64,000 nt of DNA from Heterodera schachtii (Eukaryota > Nematoda > Chromadorea > Rhabditida > Heteroderidae), in the NCBI GenBank assembly GCA_023374025.1, contig SIJG01000081.1, forward strand, positions 1 through 64,000, written 5' to 3'. Every line of letters starts with the position of its first letter. Positions within the stretch are counted from its first letter, which is position 1. Below, piece by piece: positions 1 through 9,087 of this stretch. The notes beneath the pieces were generated by a model. That model saw only the letters and a list, made by a program, of their open reading frames with translations, had not been told where the DNA came from and did no database searches. The translations under genes were made by a program, and so were the position numbers.

Positions 1-50
1 GGGATTTTGGGGGGGGGGGGAAATATCACGGGGCGGCAACTCAAAATCCC

Positions 51-179
51 TCAATGGGCTCGGGATTGTGAGCGGGCGGCATCTTCAAAGAGAAACAGCC
101 CTTCAATATGCTCGGGATTTTGGAGGGGTCCTACCGCTACCCGCAACCTTTTGGAGCCATATACTACTTCCATTTCCAT
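51..179 (-). CDS. Small coding-like ORF or first exon, 42 aa, unknown function
   Basis: An ATG at 179 opens 42 codons ending in TGA at 51-53. The composition (many charged residues, GC near half) is unlike the surrounding AT-rich DNA. Upstream on the coding strand, an AATTCAG acceptor-like site lies about ten bases before the ATG, as expected for a spliced or trans-spliced nematode start. The motif around NPEHIEG is followed beyond residue 35 by a second, diverged copy of the same DNA (NPEPIEG in a shifted frame), so the ORF sits in a ~55-bp tandem repeat. A run of 12 G at 9-20 lies just downstream. The frame may be cut by a frameshift or by the window edge. No family recognised. Confidence 0.35.
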   Translation of the reverse strand: MEMEVVYGSKRLRVAVGPLQNPEHIEGLFLFEDAARSQSRAH

Positions 180-899
180 GCTTTTCTTCTGAATTGTTGC
201 TTATTTTTTGAAGAGATATTAGACATAAATAATCTTATTTAATTTATTTAACTATTTTGATTAAAACATATATTTTTGTTTTCTTTTATTGTTTGTTTGT
301 TGATCTTTTCATTTTCTAAGCATTTGCATTCAAAAATGCTTTTTTCTTCAATTCATTTTACAATATTTTTGGAAGATCTACAAGTATTTTACTATCAGAC
401 AAATTATTAGTATACTGGTTTATTTTAATTTAGTTTTTTAATAATCTTCATAATTTAATTTTTGTTAAATTTTATATTTTTCTATTTTATTTCTTTTTGT
501 AATTTATATAGTTTTTTATTTTTTTAAAGATTACTAGACTTTGTTTAAGTTTGGGCTCTCTTTCATGGGTTTTCTTATCATATTTTTTATTAATTCGAAA
601 AGCATAATATTATAATAAAAATTCTATAAAAATTTTCTTTTATATTTTTTAATTAATATTTACTAAAGAAAATTATTATACTAATTAATTAGTTTAATTT
701 TACAGAAACAAAAAAGATTAGTTTTTAATACATAGTAAATAGTTTTTTTGAAAATAATAAATCCTTAATGTAACATTTAATTCTTATTTTATTTTTTATT
801 ATTCAGTTAATTTTTTCAATAAGAGTGTCAAGGTTAGATATAGTCTAATATTTTATTTGTTTGGTTTAATTTTTAATAGTGTATTAAAAAAAAATTGGA
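180..899. other. AT-rich stretch without recognisable content
   Basis: T-rich on the + strand with A/T homopolymers. I see no ORF, RNA gene or repeat that I can support. Confidence 0.5.
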
Positions 900-1220
900 A
901 ATATTAAATAATAGGATTTAAAGTCCTTTTTATATTTATAGATTAGTAAATATATAAAATTTGAATTTGCTATTTATTTTGATCAATTTTTTCTTTATAG
1001 ATTTATTTTAATTGTTCTTAATTTTTCCATTCATTCCAAGACAAAATAACGGATAATCTCCAAATATTTTAATTTTTATAGGAATTATAAAGCTTTTAAG
1101 CTTCTCGTGGTATGATGCCAAAAACAGTCCCTGGCGTTTAATGCCCTTCTTAGAAATTTTGTCCTAATTTGACTAGAAATTTGTCCTATTGACGGCTTCG
1201 ATATTATCAAAAAGAATCAT
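900..1220 (+). repeat. Dispersed repeat shared with 52290-52490
   Basis: The stretch around CCTGGCGTTTAATGCCCTTCTT and GGCTTCGATATTATCAAAA recurs in the same order and orientation near 52425-52482. The preceding block (TATAGATTAGTAAATATATA) is also matched near 52320. It is an old, diverged two-copy family in this window; no coding capacity is visible. Confidence 0.5.
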
Positions 1221-1337
1221 ACTACATATATTTTTACTGAATCTCTTGCCCTAGTTTTCTCTCTTTCCACATTTTGTCAACTCAAATGTTTTTTTATAAA
1301 AATGTTTTATCTTTGCTCTTTTTTTAATAAAAATTAA

Positions 1338-1535
1338 AAGTCGTTTAAAATAATACCTGAGCAAAAATATGAAGCAAACCTTGGCATTGTGTATTATATG
1401 AGAACGAATTGGAAATGTGACAAAATTGATGGAAAATTTGAAGAATATGAATGGACAGAATGCCAAAAATGTCGAAAATATTCGGACATTTTACACGAAT
1501 ATTTTTTTGGGAAAACGTGGGAATTTCAACAATGA
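1338..1535 (+). pseudogene. Decayed gene fragment, copy 1 of an unknown protein family
   Basis: An open frame of 65 codons without its own start runs to a TGA at 1533-1535. The sequence reads QKYEANLGIV, then MR.N..C.KI, then a C..C pair and an aromatic EYFFGK.WE segment. The same order of motifs occurs in the second copy 413 bp downstream, which argues that the frame was once translated. The segment is A-rich, unlike most of the T-rich + strand, as coding strands here seem to be. I do not recognise the family. No start codon, splice sites or regulatory signals could be defined. Real paralogous coding origin is likely; current function is unlikely. Confidence 0.4.
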
Positions 1536-1708
1536 TGCCAAAATTTGTATTTAATTAAAAATATTTTTCAAATGTCTTTGTTTTGAACCAAAATTGTTGA
1601 ATGAGGAGCGATTGAATAATGAATTTAAGTTAAAAAAGCAATCAAAAATGCCAATTAATGAAATGATTTTGTAATTAGCAATTGACAAAGTGAATGAATG
1701 GCAAATAA

Positions 1709-2154
1709 ATTGAAATAATTGTAGATTCGAAATTCGATGACGAAGAGATATGGGTGAGAATTAAGCATTTGACGCAAAAATATGAAGCCCAGCTTGGCAT
1801 TGTGTTTTGAATGCGAAAGAATTGTCAATGTGAAAAAATTGGGAAGAAATTTAAAGAAAACTGCCAAATAATTCAACAATTAAAAAATCCAACTTATATT
1901 TAAAATCATAAAAATAAAAAACATTTATTGTTGGAAAGAATGCAAATTTCGGCCATCTTTTGGAGAAATATTTTAACAAAGAATGGGAAAATGAAAGAAT
2001 GGAGCAAAACAAAGCTGATCAAAATGTAAATTATCATCAAAATGACTTAATTTTGATTGATCTAATTTGCAATGATCAGAATGATGAATTCAACAAATTT
2101 GTGAAAAATTGGGAATCAATCAAAGAAAAATTTACAAATGAAAAAACGAATTAA
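1709..2154 (+). pseudogene. Decayed gene fragment, copy 2 of the same unknown family
   Basis: The frame from 1709 carries QKYEAQLGIV followed by an in-frame TGA at 1808-1810, then MRKN.QC.KI to a TAA at 1901-1903. A second frame, open from about 1906 to 2154, continues the homology to copy 1 (NFGHLLEKYFNKEWE against YSDILHEYFFGKTWE) and adds a charged tail. Copy 2 is therefore broken by at least one stop and one frameshift or intron-like gap. Upstream, DKVNEWQIN in another frame suggests a further frameshift before 1709. The function is unknown. The two copies in tandem suggest an old local gene duplication. Confidence 0.4.
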
Positions 2155-2330
2155 ATTTAAAGAAAAATAAGAAAATGAAAATAATTATTTAAAGAAAAAG
2201 TGTGAATTTGTTGAACGAAATGTGAATTTAAATAATGTCCGAAAAAGGAAAACAGAAACAATTTGTGAAAGAGTTGGACATTGGTGAATCTTTATTATAA
2301 AATGAAGAAAGGGAATTTGTGTGACTGACC
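2155..2330 (+). other. Coding-like A-rich tail after the decayed gene
   Basis: A frame near 2184-2288 (KKKCEFVERNVNLNN and on to ICERVGHW, then TGA) has protein-like composition. It may be a further piece of the decayed gene ending at 2154. No start or splice site can be assigned. Confidence 0.25.
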
Positions 2331-2772
2331 AAGAAATTGCTAACCCTTTGAAAATAGCTAAATCAATTTAATAAACTTTTAAATGTTAAATCAAAATAAA
2401 TTTCCTTAAACATTATATTTTAGCAGAACTATATTAAAATGTATATTAGAAATATTTATAAACAAAATCTATTGCTAATAATTAAAAAAAGGTTTTTTAT
2501 TGTTTTTAAACGATATTTCCTTCAATTTTTCCAATTTTGTCATTTTTTTTGTTTACAAAAAATAAATAAATAACTTATAATATAAATGTAACAATTAACA
2601 ATAATGAAAAATTATAATAAAAGACGGTAATTAAATTTACAAATGATCTAATTATTTTTAATCTTTTAAATAACAATAAAATGAAAATTATAATTTATAT
2701 TCCAACAAGAAACATTGAGAGATAAAATAAATTAATGATTAAATCAATGAAAAGTGCTATCTCAACATCATA

Positions 2773-2916
2773 ATGTGTCTTGAAAAATTTGAATACATTT
2801 TAATAAAAATATTGTGTGCTAGGTGTGAAGTGTCTTATGCGGCGGTGGACGACACAGAGGAAATCACTGAGAAAATATTAATTTATGTTCCAGTCACTAA
2901 TTTATTTAAATATTAA
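2773..2916 (+). CDS. Small ORF, 47 aa, unknown function
   Basis: ATG at 2773 to TAA at 2914-2916. The centre is GC-richer than its surroundings and reads CARCEVSYAAVDDTEEITEK, with a CxxC pair and an acidic stretch, between hydrophobic AT-rich ends. It falls below usual ORF length cut-offs. It could be a true small protein, or an exon whose ends are read into intron. I see no signal peptide and no known domain. The decayed gene pair lies 0.6 kb upstream on the same strand. Confidence 0.3.
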   Translation: MCLEKFEYILIKILCARCEVSYAAVDDTEEITEKILIYVPVTNLFKY

Positions 2917-4338
2917 TTTAATAAAAGTAAATAAAAAAAAATTGTTATTTAATTTATTATCGATTTTTCCATGATATATAATTTTTAATATACTATACTT
3001 CAAATTATAATTAAATCAACAAATATATTAATTATTCACTAATAATCTTAAATAAAATAAAAAATTTACCGTTAATTTTATTTTATATTTTCTGTTTTTA
3101 ATTTCAAGAATATTTTTTAGTAAATTTTTATTAAAAATCCTTCCCTGTAAAAAGGACAAAATATAAAATCAGATATTTATATTAGTTCATTAAGTTTTAA
3201 TGATATAATAAATTTTAGAACGATATTTTAGATATTTTTCCTGTTGATAAAAGACAATTTTTTTAATATTTTTCATTTTTGTCCTCAATGTTATTTCGGT
3301 AATTTTTATATTTGTTTAAATGGATTAAAAATTTTTTAGTTAATTTAATTTTCTTATAATATTGATCTTACGCTTATTTATTTTAATTTTTAAATTATTT
3401 ATTGATATTTTAATATTTATGACTTAATGAAGTTGTTTTCTTTGTTTTTGATATAAAAAATAATTTTATTGCTATTTTGTGTTATATTATAAATAAGAAA
3501 ATAAATTTTGTAAATAAGTTTTATTAAATTAAAAAATCCTAAATTTTATTCGAATGTTTTATTTGTTATTTTATGGCTTTGTTAAAGTATGTAAAATTAT
3601 CTAAATAATTTTTTTTATTATTATTTTAAATTATTATTAATAGAAAGTAAATAAAAAGCGATTGATACAAGAAAAATATGTTATAAAATACCAATAATGT
3701 TGATTTCATCACAATTCAGCTAAAAGTTTTTTAACATTATTTTGATTTTCTTGTTCTTTTTATTTATTTGTATTTTGTTTTAAATTGTCTATTATTATTC
3801 TAAAATTGCTTTTGAAAAACAATTTTGGGATTAGATTATCAACTGATTTCTCTATATATTATTTAAATCTAAAAAAAAGTATTTTTATTTTTCTATTTAT
3901 CATGTCCAGATAAACCTGAATTTTACATTACTTTTTGTAAAACATTTATTATTTTATTTATATTTATATTTTATTATTATAATTATTTTAGTTCTCGATC
4001 TGTTTTTTAAATGAATAAATGAACATATTTTGGAAATTTTTTAATCACAGCTCTGAATTTGCCAATCCATTTTTGCTCATATTTTGGCATATCTTTATTT
4101 TTAAATTTCTTAAAAATTTTATTTTTTAAGCATTGCTGTAATTATTGAGGTATATTGTATATACATTTAAAAGTTTATTAATGAATTAAATAAATACAGC
4201 AATTTTTTCTAATATTGATTAGTGCATTGACTTTTTATTTAATTTTAGGAAAATATTACTTTTATTTATTCCTTTCATTAATTTAATTACTTTAGAATAA
4301 AGAAAATTAATTTTTTTTTATTTTTATAATTATATCTG
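2917..4338. other. AT-rich stretch, nothing recognised
   Basis: Homopolymer-rich AT DNA. It turns from A-rich to T-rich on the + strand at about 3.1 kb. No supported gene or repeat. Confidence 0.5.
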
Positions 4339-5878
4339 ACTCAGTTTGGGCGATCCGAAAAAAAACTCAGTTTGGGCGATGCGAAAAAAACTCAGTTTGG
4401 GCGATGCGAAAAAAAAACTCAGTGTGGGCGATCCGAAAAAAAACTCAGTTTGGGCGATGCGGAAAAAAAACTCAGTGTGGGCGATCCGAAAAAAAACTCA
4501 GTTTGGGCGATCCGAAAAAAAACTCAGTTTGGGCGATGCGAAAAAAAACTCAGTTTGGGCGATCCGAAAAAAAACTCAGTTTGGGCGATGCGAAAAAAAA
4601 CTCAGTGTGGGCTATCCGAAAAAAACTCAGTGTGGGCGATCCGAAAAAAACTCAGTTTGGGCGATGCGAAAAAAACTCAGTTTGGGCGATGCGAAAGAAA
4701 CTCAGTGTGGGCGATCCGAAAAAAACGCAGTTTGGGCGATGCGAAAAAAAACTCAATTTGGGCGATCCGAAAAAAACTCAGTTTGGGCGATGCGAAAAAA
4801 AACTCAGTGTGGGCGATCCGAAAAAAAACTCAGTTTGGGCGATGCGAAAAAAAACTCAGTGTGGGCGATCCGAAAAAAAAACTCAGTGTGGGCTATCCGA
4901 AAAAAACTCAGTTTGGGCGATGCGAAAAAAACTCAGTGTGGGCGATCCGAAAAAAACTCAGTTTGGGCGATGCGAAAAAAAACTCAGTGTGGGCTATCCG
5001 AAAAAAACTCAGTTTGGGCGATGCGAAAAAAACTCAGTGTGGGCGATCCGAAAAAAACTCAGTTTGGGCGATGCGAAAAAAACTCAGTGTGGGCGATCCG
5101 AAAAAAAAACTCAGTTTGGGCGATGCGAAAAAAAACTCAGTGTGGGCGATCCGAAAAAAACTCAGTTTGGGCGATGCGAAAAAAAAACTCAGTGTGGGCG
5201 ATGCGAAAAAAAACTCAGTGTGGGCTATCCGAAAAAAACTCAGTGTGGGCGATCCGAAAAAAACTCAGTTTGGGCGATGCGAAAAAAAAACTCAGTGTGG
5301 GCGATCAGAAAAAAACTCAGTTTGGGCGATGCGAAAAAAAAACTCAGTGTGGGCGATCCGAAAAAAACTCAGTTTGGGCGATGCGAAAAAAAACTCAGTT
5401 TGGGCGATGCGAAAAAACTCAGTGTGGGCGATCCGAAAAAAACTCAGTGTGGGCGATCCGAAAAAAACTCAGTTTGGGCGATGCGAAAAAAAACTCAGTG
5501 TAGGCGATCCGAAAAAAACTCAGTTTGGGCGATGCGAAAAAACTCAGTTTGGGCGATGCGAAAAAAAACTCAGTGTGGGCGATCCGAAAAAAACTCAGTG
5601 TGGGCGATCCCAAAAAAACTCAGTTTGGGCGATGCGAAAAAAAACTCAGTGTGGGCGATCCGAAAAAAACTCAGTTTGGGCGATGCGAAAAAAACTCAGT
5701 TTGGGCGATGCGAAAAAAAACTCAGTTTGGGCGATGCGAAAAAAACTCAGTTTGGGCGATGCGAAAAAAAACTCAGTGTGGGCGATCCGAAAAAAACTCA
5801 GTTTGGGCGATGCGAAAAAAACTCAGTTTGGGCGATGCGAAAAAAACTCAGTGTGGGCGATCAGAAAAAAACTCAGTG
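4339..5878 (+). repeat. Composite G-rich ~26-bp tandem array, about 60 units
   Basis: Each unit is ACTCAGT + K + TGGGCGAT + S + CG + an A-tract of 6-9. I count about 60 head-to-tail units plus a terminal partial unit. Two types dominate: A (TTTGGGCGATGCG) and B (TGTGGGCGATCCG); the two variable positions travel together and the types tend to alternate, giving a ~51-bp higher-order period. Rare variants carry GGCTATCCG, GATCAG, GATCCC or GTAGGC. The + strand is the G-rich one throughout. Units contain no stop codon, so long ORFs exist in all three + frames; they are artefacts. There are no spacers, so this is not a CRISPR array. Root-knot nematodes of the M. incognita group are known to have unusual G-rich, oriented composite telomeric repeats; whether this unit is one of them is inference. 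Confidence 0.95.
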
Positions 5879-6290
5879 ATTGATTGGTCATTTTCCGGAA
5901 GCCTATCGCACCACTTCGGGGCACCAAAAGTGCCTGATCCGGAATCCGGACCGGCCCGGTTAAGAACAATTTTTTGTTCAATTTTTCAAGGGCTATCTCC
6001 CAGGCCGGGTCCGGTTCTTGATCCATTCACTTAGAGCCCGTCATGGGTCGGGCACATCTGCCGGAGGACCCTCAGCCTCGCCCCCGACCCCTGTCGATGG
6101 CCAACCCAAGCTAAGCGTGCCGGTACCAGCGGCTTTTTTGTACAGCTCGATGAGCTCTACAAAACGGTGTCAATGGCGTCAGGTTGTGTTTACTACAAAT
6201 GAAGAAAATTGGCGAGAAGTGATGTGAAAAATTTGAAAATGACTTGCTTCCCGCCGTACATTAGTGTTAACCGGACGGCACCGTGTTTTG
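5879..6290 (+). other. GC-rich block abutting the tandem array, possible mobile-element fragment
   Basis: Composition changes abruptly at the end of the array. The block carries a perfect hairpin GGCAC/GTGCC (5920-5934), CCGGA-rich direct and inverted repeats, and a near-palindrome at 6139-6160 (GTACAGCTC/GAGCTCTAC). Two overlapping frames look coding-like: one ends in QLDELYKTVSMASGCVYYK before TGA, the other (6018-6227) ends in TTNEENWREVM. Neither has a recognised domain. It ends sharply into AT-rich DNA after TGTTTTGTGAATTG. It may be the end of a transposon or a subtelomere-type sequence. Confidence 0.4.
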
Positions 6291-7140
6291 TGAATTGAAT
6301 AATTAAATTTATTTATTTTAAGCTTTTTGTATTAATATTTAAATTTCATTATATATTAAAATCTTTAAATGTATTAATTCTATAAAAAAAAGGTTGTTAA
6401 ATAGTAAATTGCACTCATTATTTTAATTTTGATTATTTTCATTTTCTTTTGCTTAATTGAGTGTTTTATTTGGGAATAAATATAATAAAAATATTATTTT
6501 TATTTGAAGGTTTTTGTTTTTTAATTGACTTTGTAAATAAATGATTGTTTATTTTTATAAGTATTTTACATAAATTTTTTATTAAAATCAAAAGAATTAT
6601 ATTTAAATTTTAAATCTATTTATTTTATTTTCTTAATAAATTATAAAATTATATAAATTAACTAAGAATCTTTGTTATTGTAATTTTATGTTTCAAGAAT
6701 CAATAAAAATAATATTTGACAATGAAAGAAGTGAATAATAGTTTGTTAGATAGATTCTTAAAAAGATTAAGTAATTAAATTAAATTTAAAAAAATTACTA
6801 CTTTTTGAACTTTTTAATCAAAATATATGAGTTTTTCATTTTTATTGAAAATTATATCAAAAATATTTTTCAATTCAAGACATTCATTTATAATTGTAAT
6901 ATAATTTTAATGTGACGATATTTTTATTATTTTAATCACCGTTCTCATCGATATTTTCTTTTTTTAAAGTGTATTTTGTTTTGCATTTAAATTCTAAAGT
7001 TTTTATTAAAATCTGCTAATTTTATGTCAAAAATTTCTTCTCTTTCTTCGACTTTTTATGAAAATTTCAAACAGCTTAACATTACCGGGCCCTGCCCTGC
7101 AAATAAATAAAAATATTAATTTTTTAATTGAATAAAGTTT
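6291..7140. other. AT-rich stretch, nothing recognised
   Basis: T-rich low-complexity DNA with no supported feature. Confidence 0.5.
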
Positions 7141-7152
7141 TGATCATTCCCC

Positions 7153-7776
7153 ATCAGGGTCCCTGATCATCGGAAATTTTTCGGCTCCCCGACTTTATTT
7201 TGACATTTTCAAATTATCTCTTTGTGACAAAATTTTAATGCTTATTATTTATAAAAATAAGCATAAATGTCATTTAATCCTTTAGAGTATATTATGGTTT
7301 TCTTTATTTATTTGGGCTTTTTATAATTATCTCCTCTTTGATTCTTTATAAATAATTTTATTCTAAATGCCATAATACATTTTTATTTTGAAACATTAAT
7401 AATTTTATTTATTTATTTTTACTCCATAAATTTTTGTCGCTTTGTCATTTTTTGAATACTTTTTCAATGGATTTTTTTTTTTGGTTTTTTCTATTCAATA
7501 TTTTTTCTTTCTAAGTATTATTTTTTCTGCTTACTTTTTTCATTTCTATTCATTTCCATACAAAACATTAAAAATGTAATTTTGAACTGGTTTTTATTCA
7601 AATACAAAATTTCATTGATGTTCGGTCCCCGAAATGTCGAAGTGACGAACAAATAAATAATTTATTGAAGACAAATCAAATAATAAAGAGTGAATGTGTC
7701 TGACTGGGAATGGTTAGACACAACAAATGGAAATGAACAAATTTAAATAATAAATGTCTTATCGGGTCCCACCCGA
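7153..7776. other. Three short perfect hairpins centred on GGTCC
   Basis: Perfect inverted repeats: ATCAGGG-T-CCCTGAT (7153-7167), TTCGG-TCC-CCGAA (7621-7633) and TCGGGT-CCC-ACCCGA (7762-7776). Between the last two lies TGTCTGAC...GTTAGACA, an 8-bp stem with one wobble pair. All lie in GC-richer patches in otherwise AT DNA. Role unknown. Confidence 0.4.
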
Positions 7777-9013
7777 ACAATTGAAAGATTATTTATTGTT
7801 TTTCGTGGTTTCAAATTTTATTTATTTATTCTTTGCTATTTTTAAATTAATTTTTTTAAATAATCATTTTTAATACACCTTTTTATTCTAATTTATGAAA
7901 TTTCTTACTATTCATTTAATATTTATTATAAAGTTGTATAAAAAAAATATTTGTTTTAAATTTATTTGATTATTACTCATTAAGGTTTTGTTTTATTTTC
8001 TCTCAATTTTTTCATCCATGCGCAGATTGGGTCCATGTACCAATTCTTCTTTGAGTCATATTACATGATTTTTATTGTTTTTTAGGTTAAGAAATAAATA
8101 ATTAAATATTTAAATAACTATTTTATTATTAGCAAAATGATCTTTATTATTAAAAATTGATATTTCTTGTGCATTTTCTTATGCATTTTTATGTTTTTAA
8201 ATCTTAATAAAAATTATAGAAATAAATTTATTTATTTTTATTATCTAGAAATATTTAAAATGATTTGTTGAATTTATAATAATTTTTTACTTATGAAAAT
8301 CATTGTCATTTTTATAAGGATATTAGTTTGCAATTTTTTATTCTTGCGCAATAACCATTTTTTCACAAAATTCACTTTTTGCATTGATTATCAAAATTAA
8401 TGTTGCAAATAATTAATTTATTTGCTTGTATTCTAATTTTAGTGCATTATTTAATATTGTTATTTTAATATAAGGCTTATTCATATCTTATACAAATATT
8501 TTAATATCAATTATCATCAATTATTAATAGTGATTTTATGCCTGCATTTTTGTTATATTTTTCATCGTTGCTCAACTCTTTAATTCATTTTTTATCATGA
8601 TGTTTACTGTACACTAAATTGCGATGAAGTTATTTTAAAAAATAGCTTAAAAAATTTAAAAAAATATGTAGGGTAGCATTTTTTTACGCGATTTTAGAGG
8701 TAATAGACACCCAACGAAAATTTTTTTAAAATTTTGTTCAAAAATTTTTGATCTCGAAAAATTATATATTTTTACCGGTAACGGTTTATCCAATACCGAT
8801 ACACCGGTTAAAGTGAAAATTAACGGTACCGATAAACTCTAATTTTCTAATTTACGAACATTTCGAATATAAATTATTTTATTATTTATTTAAAATTGTA
8901 CATTAAATTAATCTTTTAAATGCATTTCTTTGAAATTTATATTATCATTTTCTATTTTTAGTTTAATCCTTTGGTGAATTAATAAATATCTTATACAAAG
9001 TTTATTATTTTAG
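7777..9013. other. AT-rich stretch with one member of a short repeat pair
   Basis: About 65 bp at 8296-8375 (TTTTTATAAGGATATT, CTTGCGCAATAACCATTTTT) recur at 9673-9730. Around 8650-8840 lies a slightly GC-richer piece with ACCGGTAACGGTTTATCC and its inverted relative. No gene seen. Confidence 0.45.
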
Positions 9014-9087
9014 CTCTTTATCCTGCAAATTTTCATGAGGAGGATAACTTGGTTGATGAGGATCTGGTGAACAAGGATATAAATTGA
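9014..9087 (+). CDS. Orphan terminal exon candidate
   Basis: A consensus-like nematode acceptor (TTATTATTTTAG at 9002-9013) is followed by a frame reading LYPANFHEEDNLVDEDLVN and ending in TGA at 9085-9087. GC and acidic content differ sharply from the flanks. No upstream exon could be found, so it may be the last exon of a gene with long introns or a relic. Family unknown. Confidence 0.3.

Noticed and set aside
4339..5878. CRISPR array
   Set aside because: Units are head-to-tail with no spacers, in a eukaryotic context.
4346..6034. Four long + strand ORFs (up to 503 aa) and one minus ORF over the tandem array
   Set aside because: The repeat unit has no stop in any + frame and its length is not a multiple of three, so all frames stay open and cycle through the same peptides; no coding evidence.
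6100..6180. Similarity of the peptide DELYK and its DNA to the end of a GFP-type reporter
   Set aside because: Only five residues match, the DNA differs and the flanks are unrelated; treated as chance.
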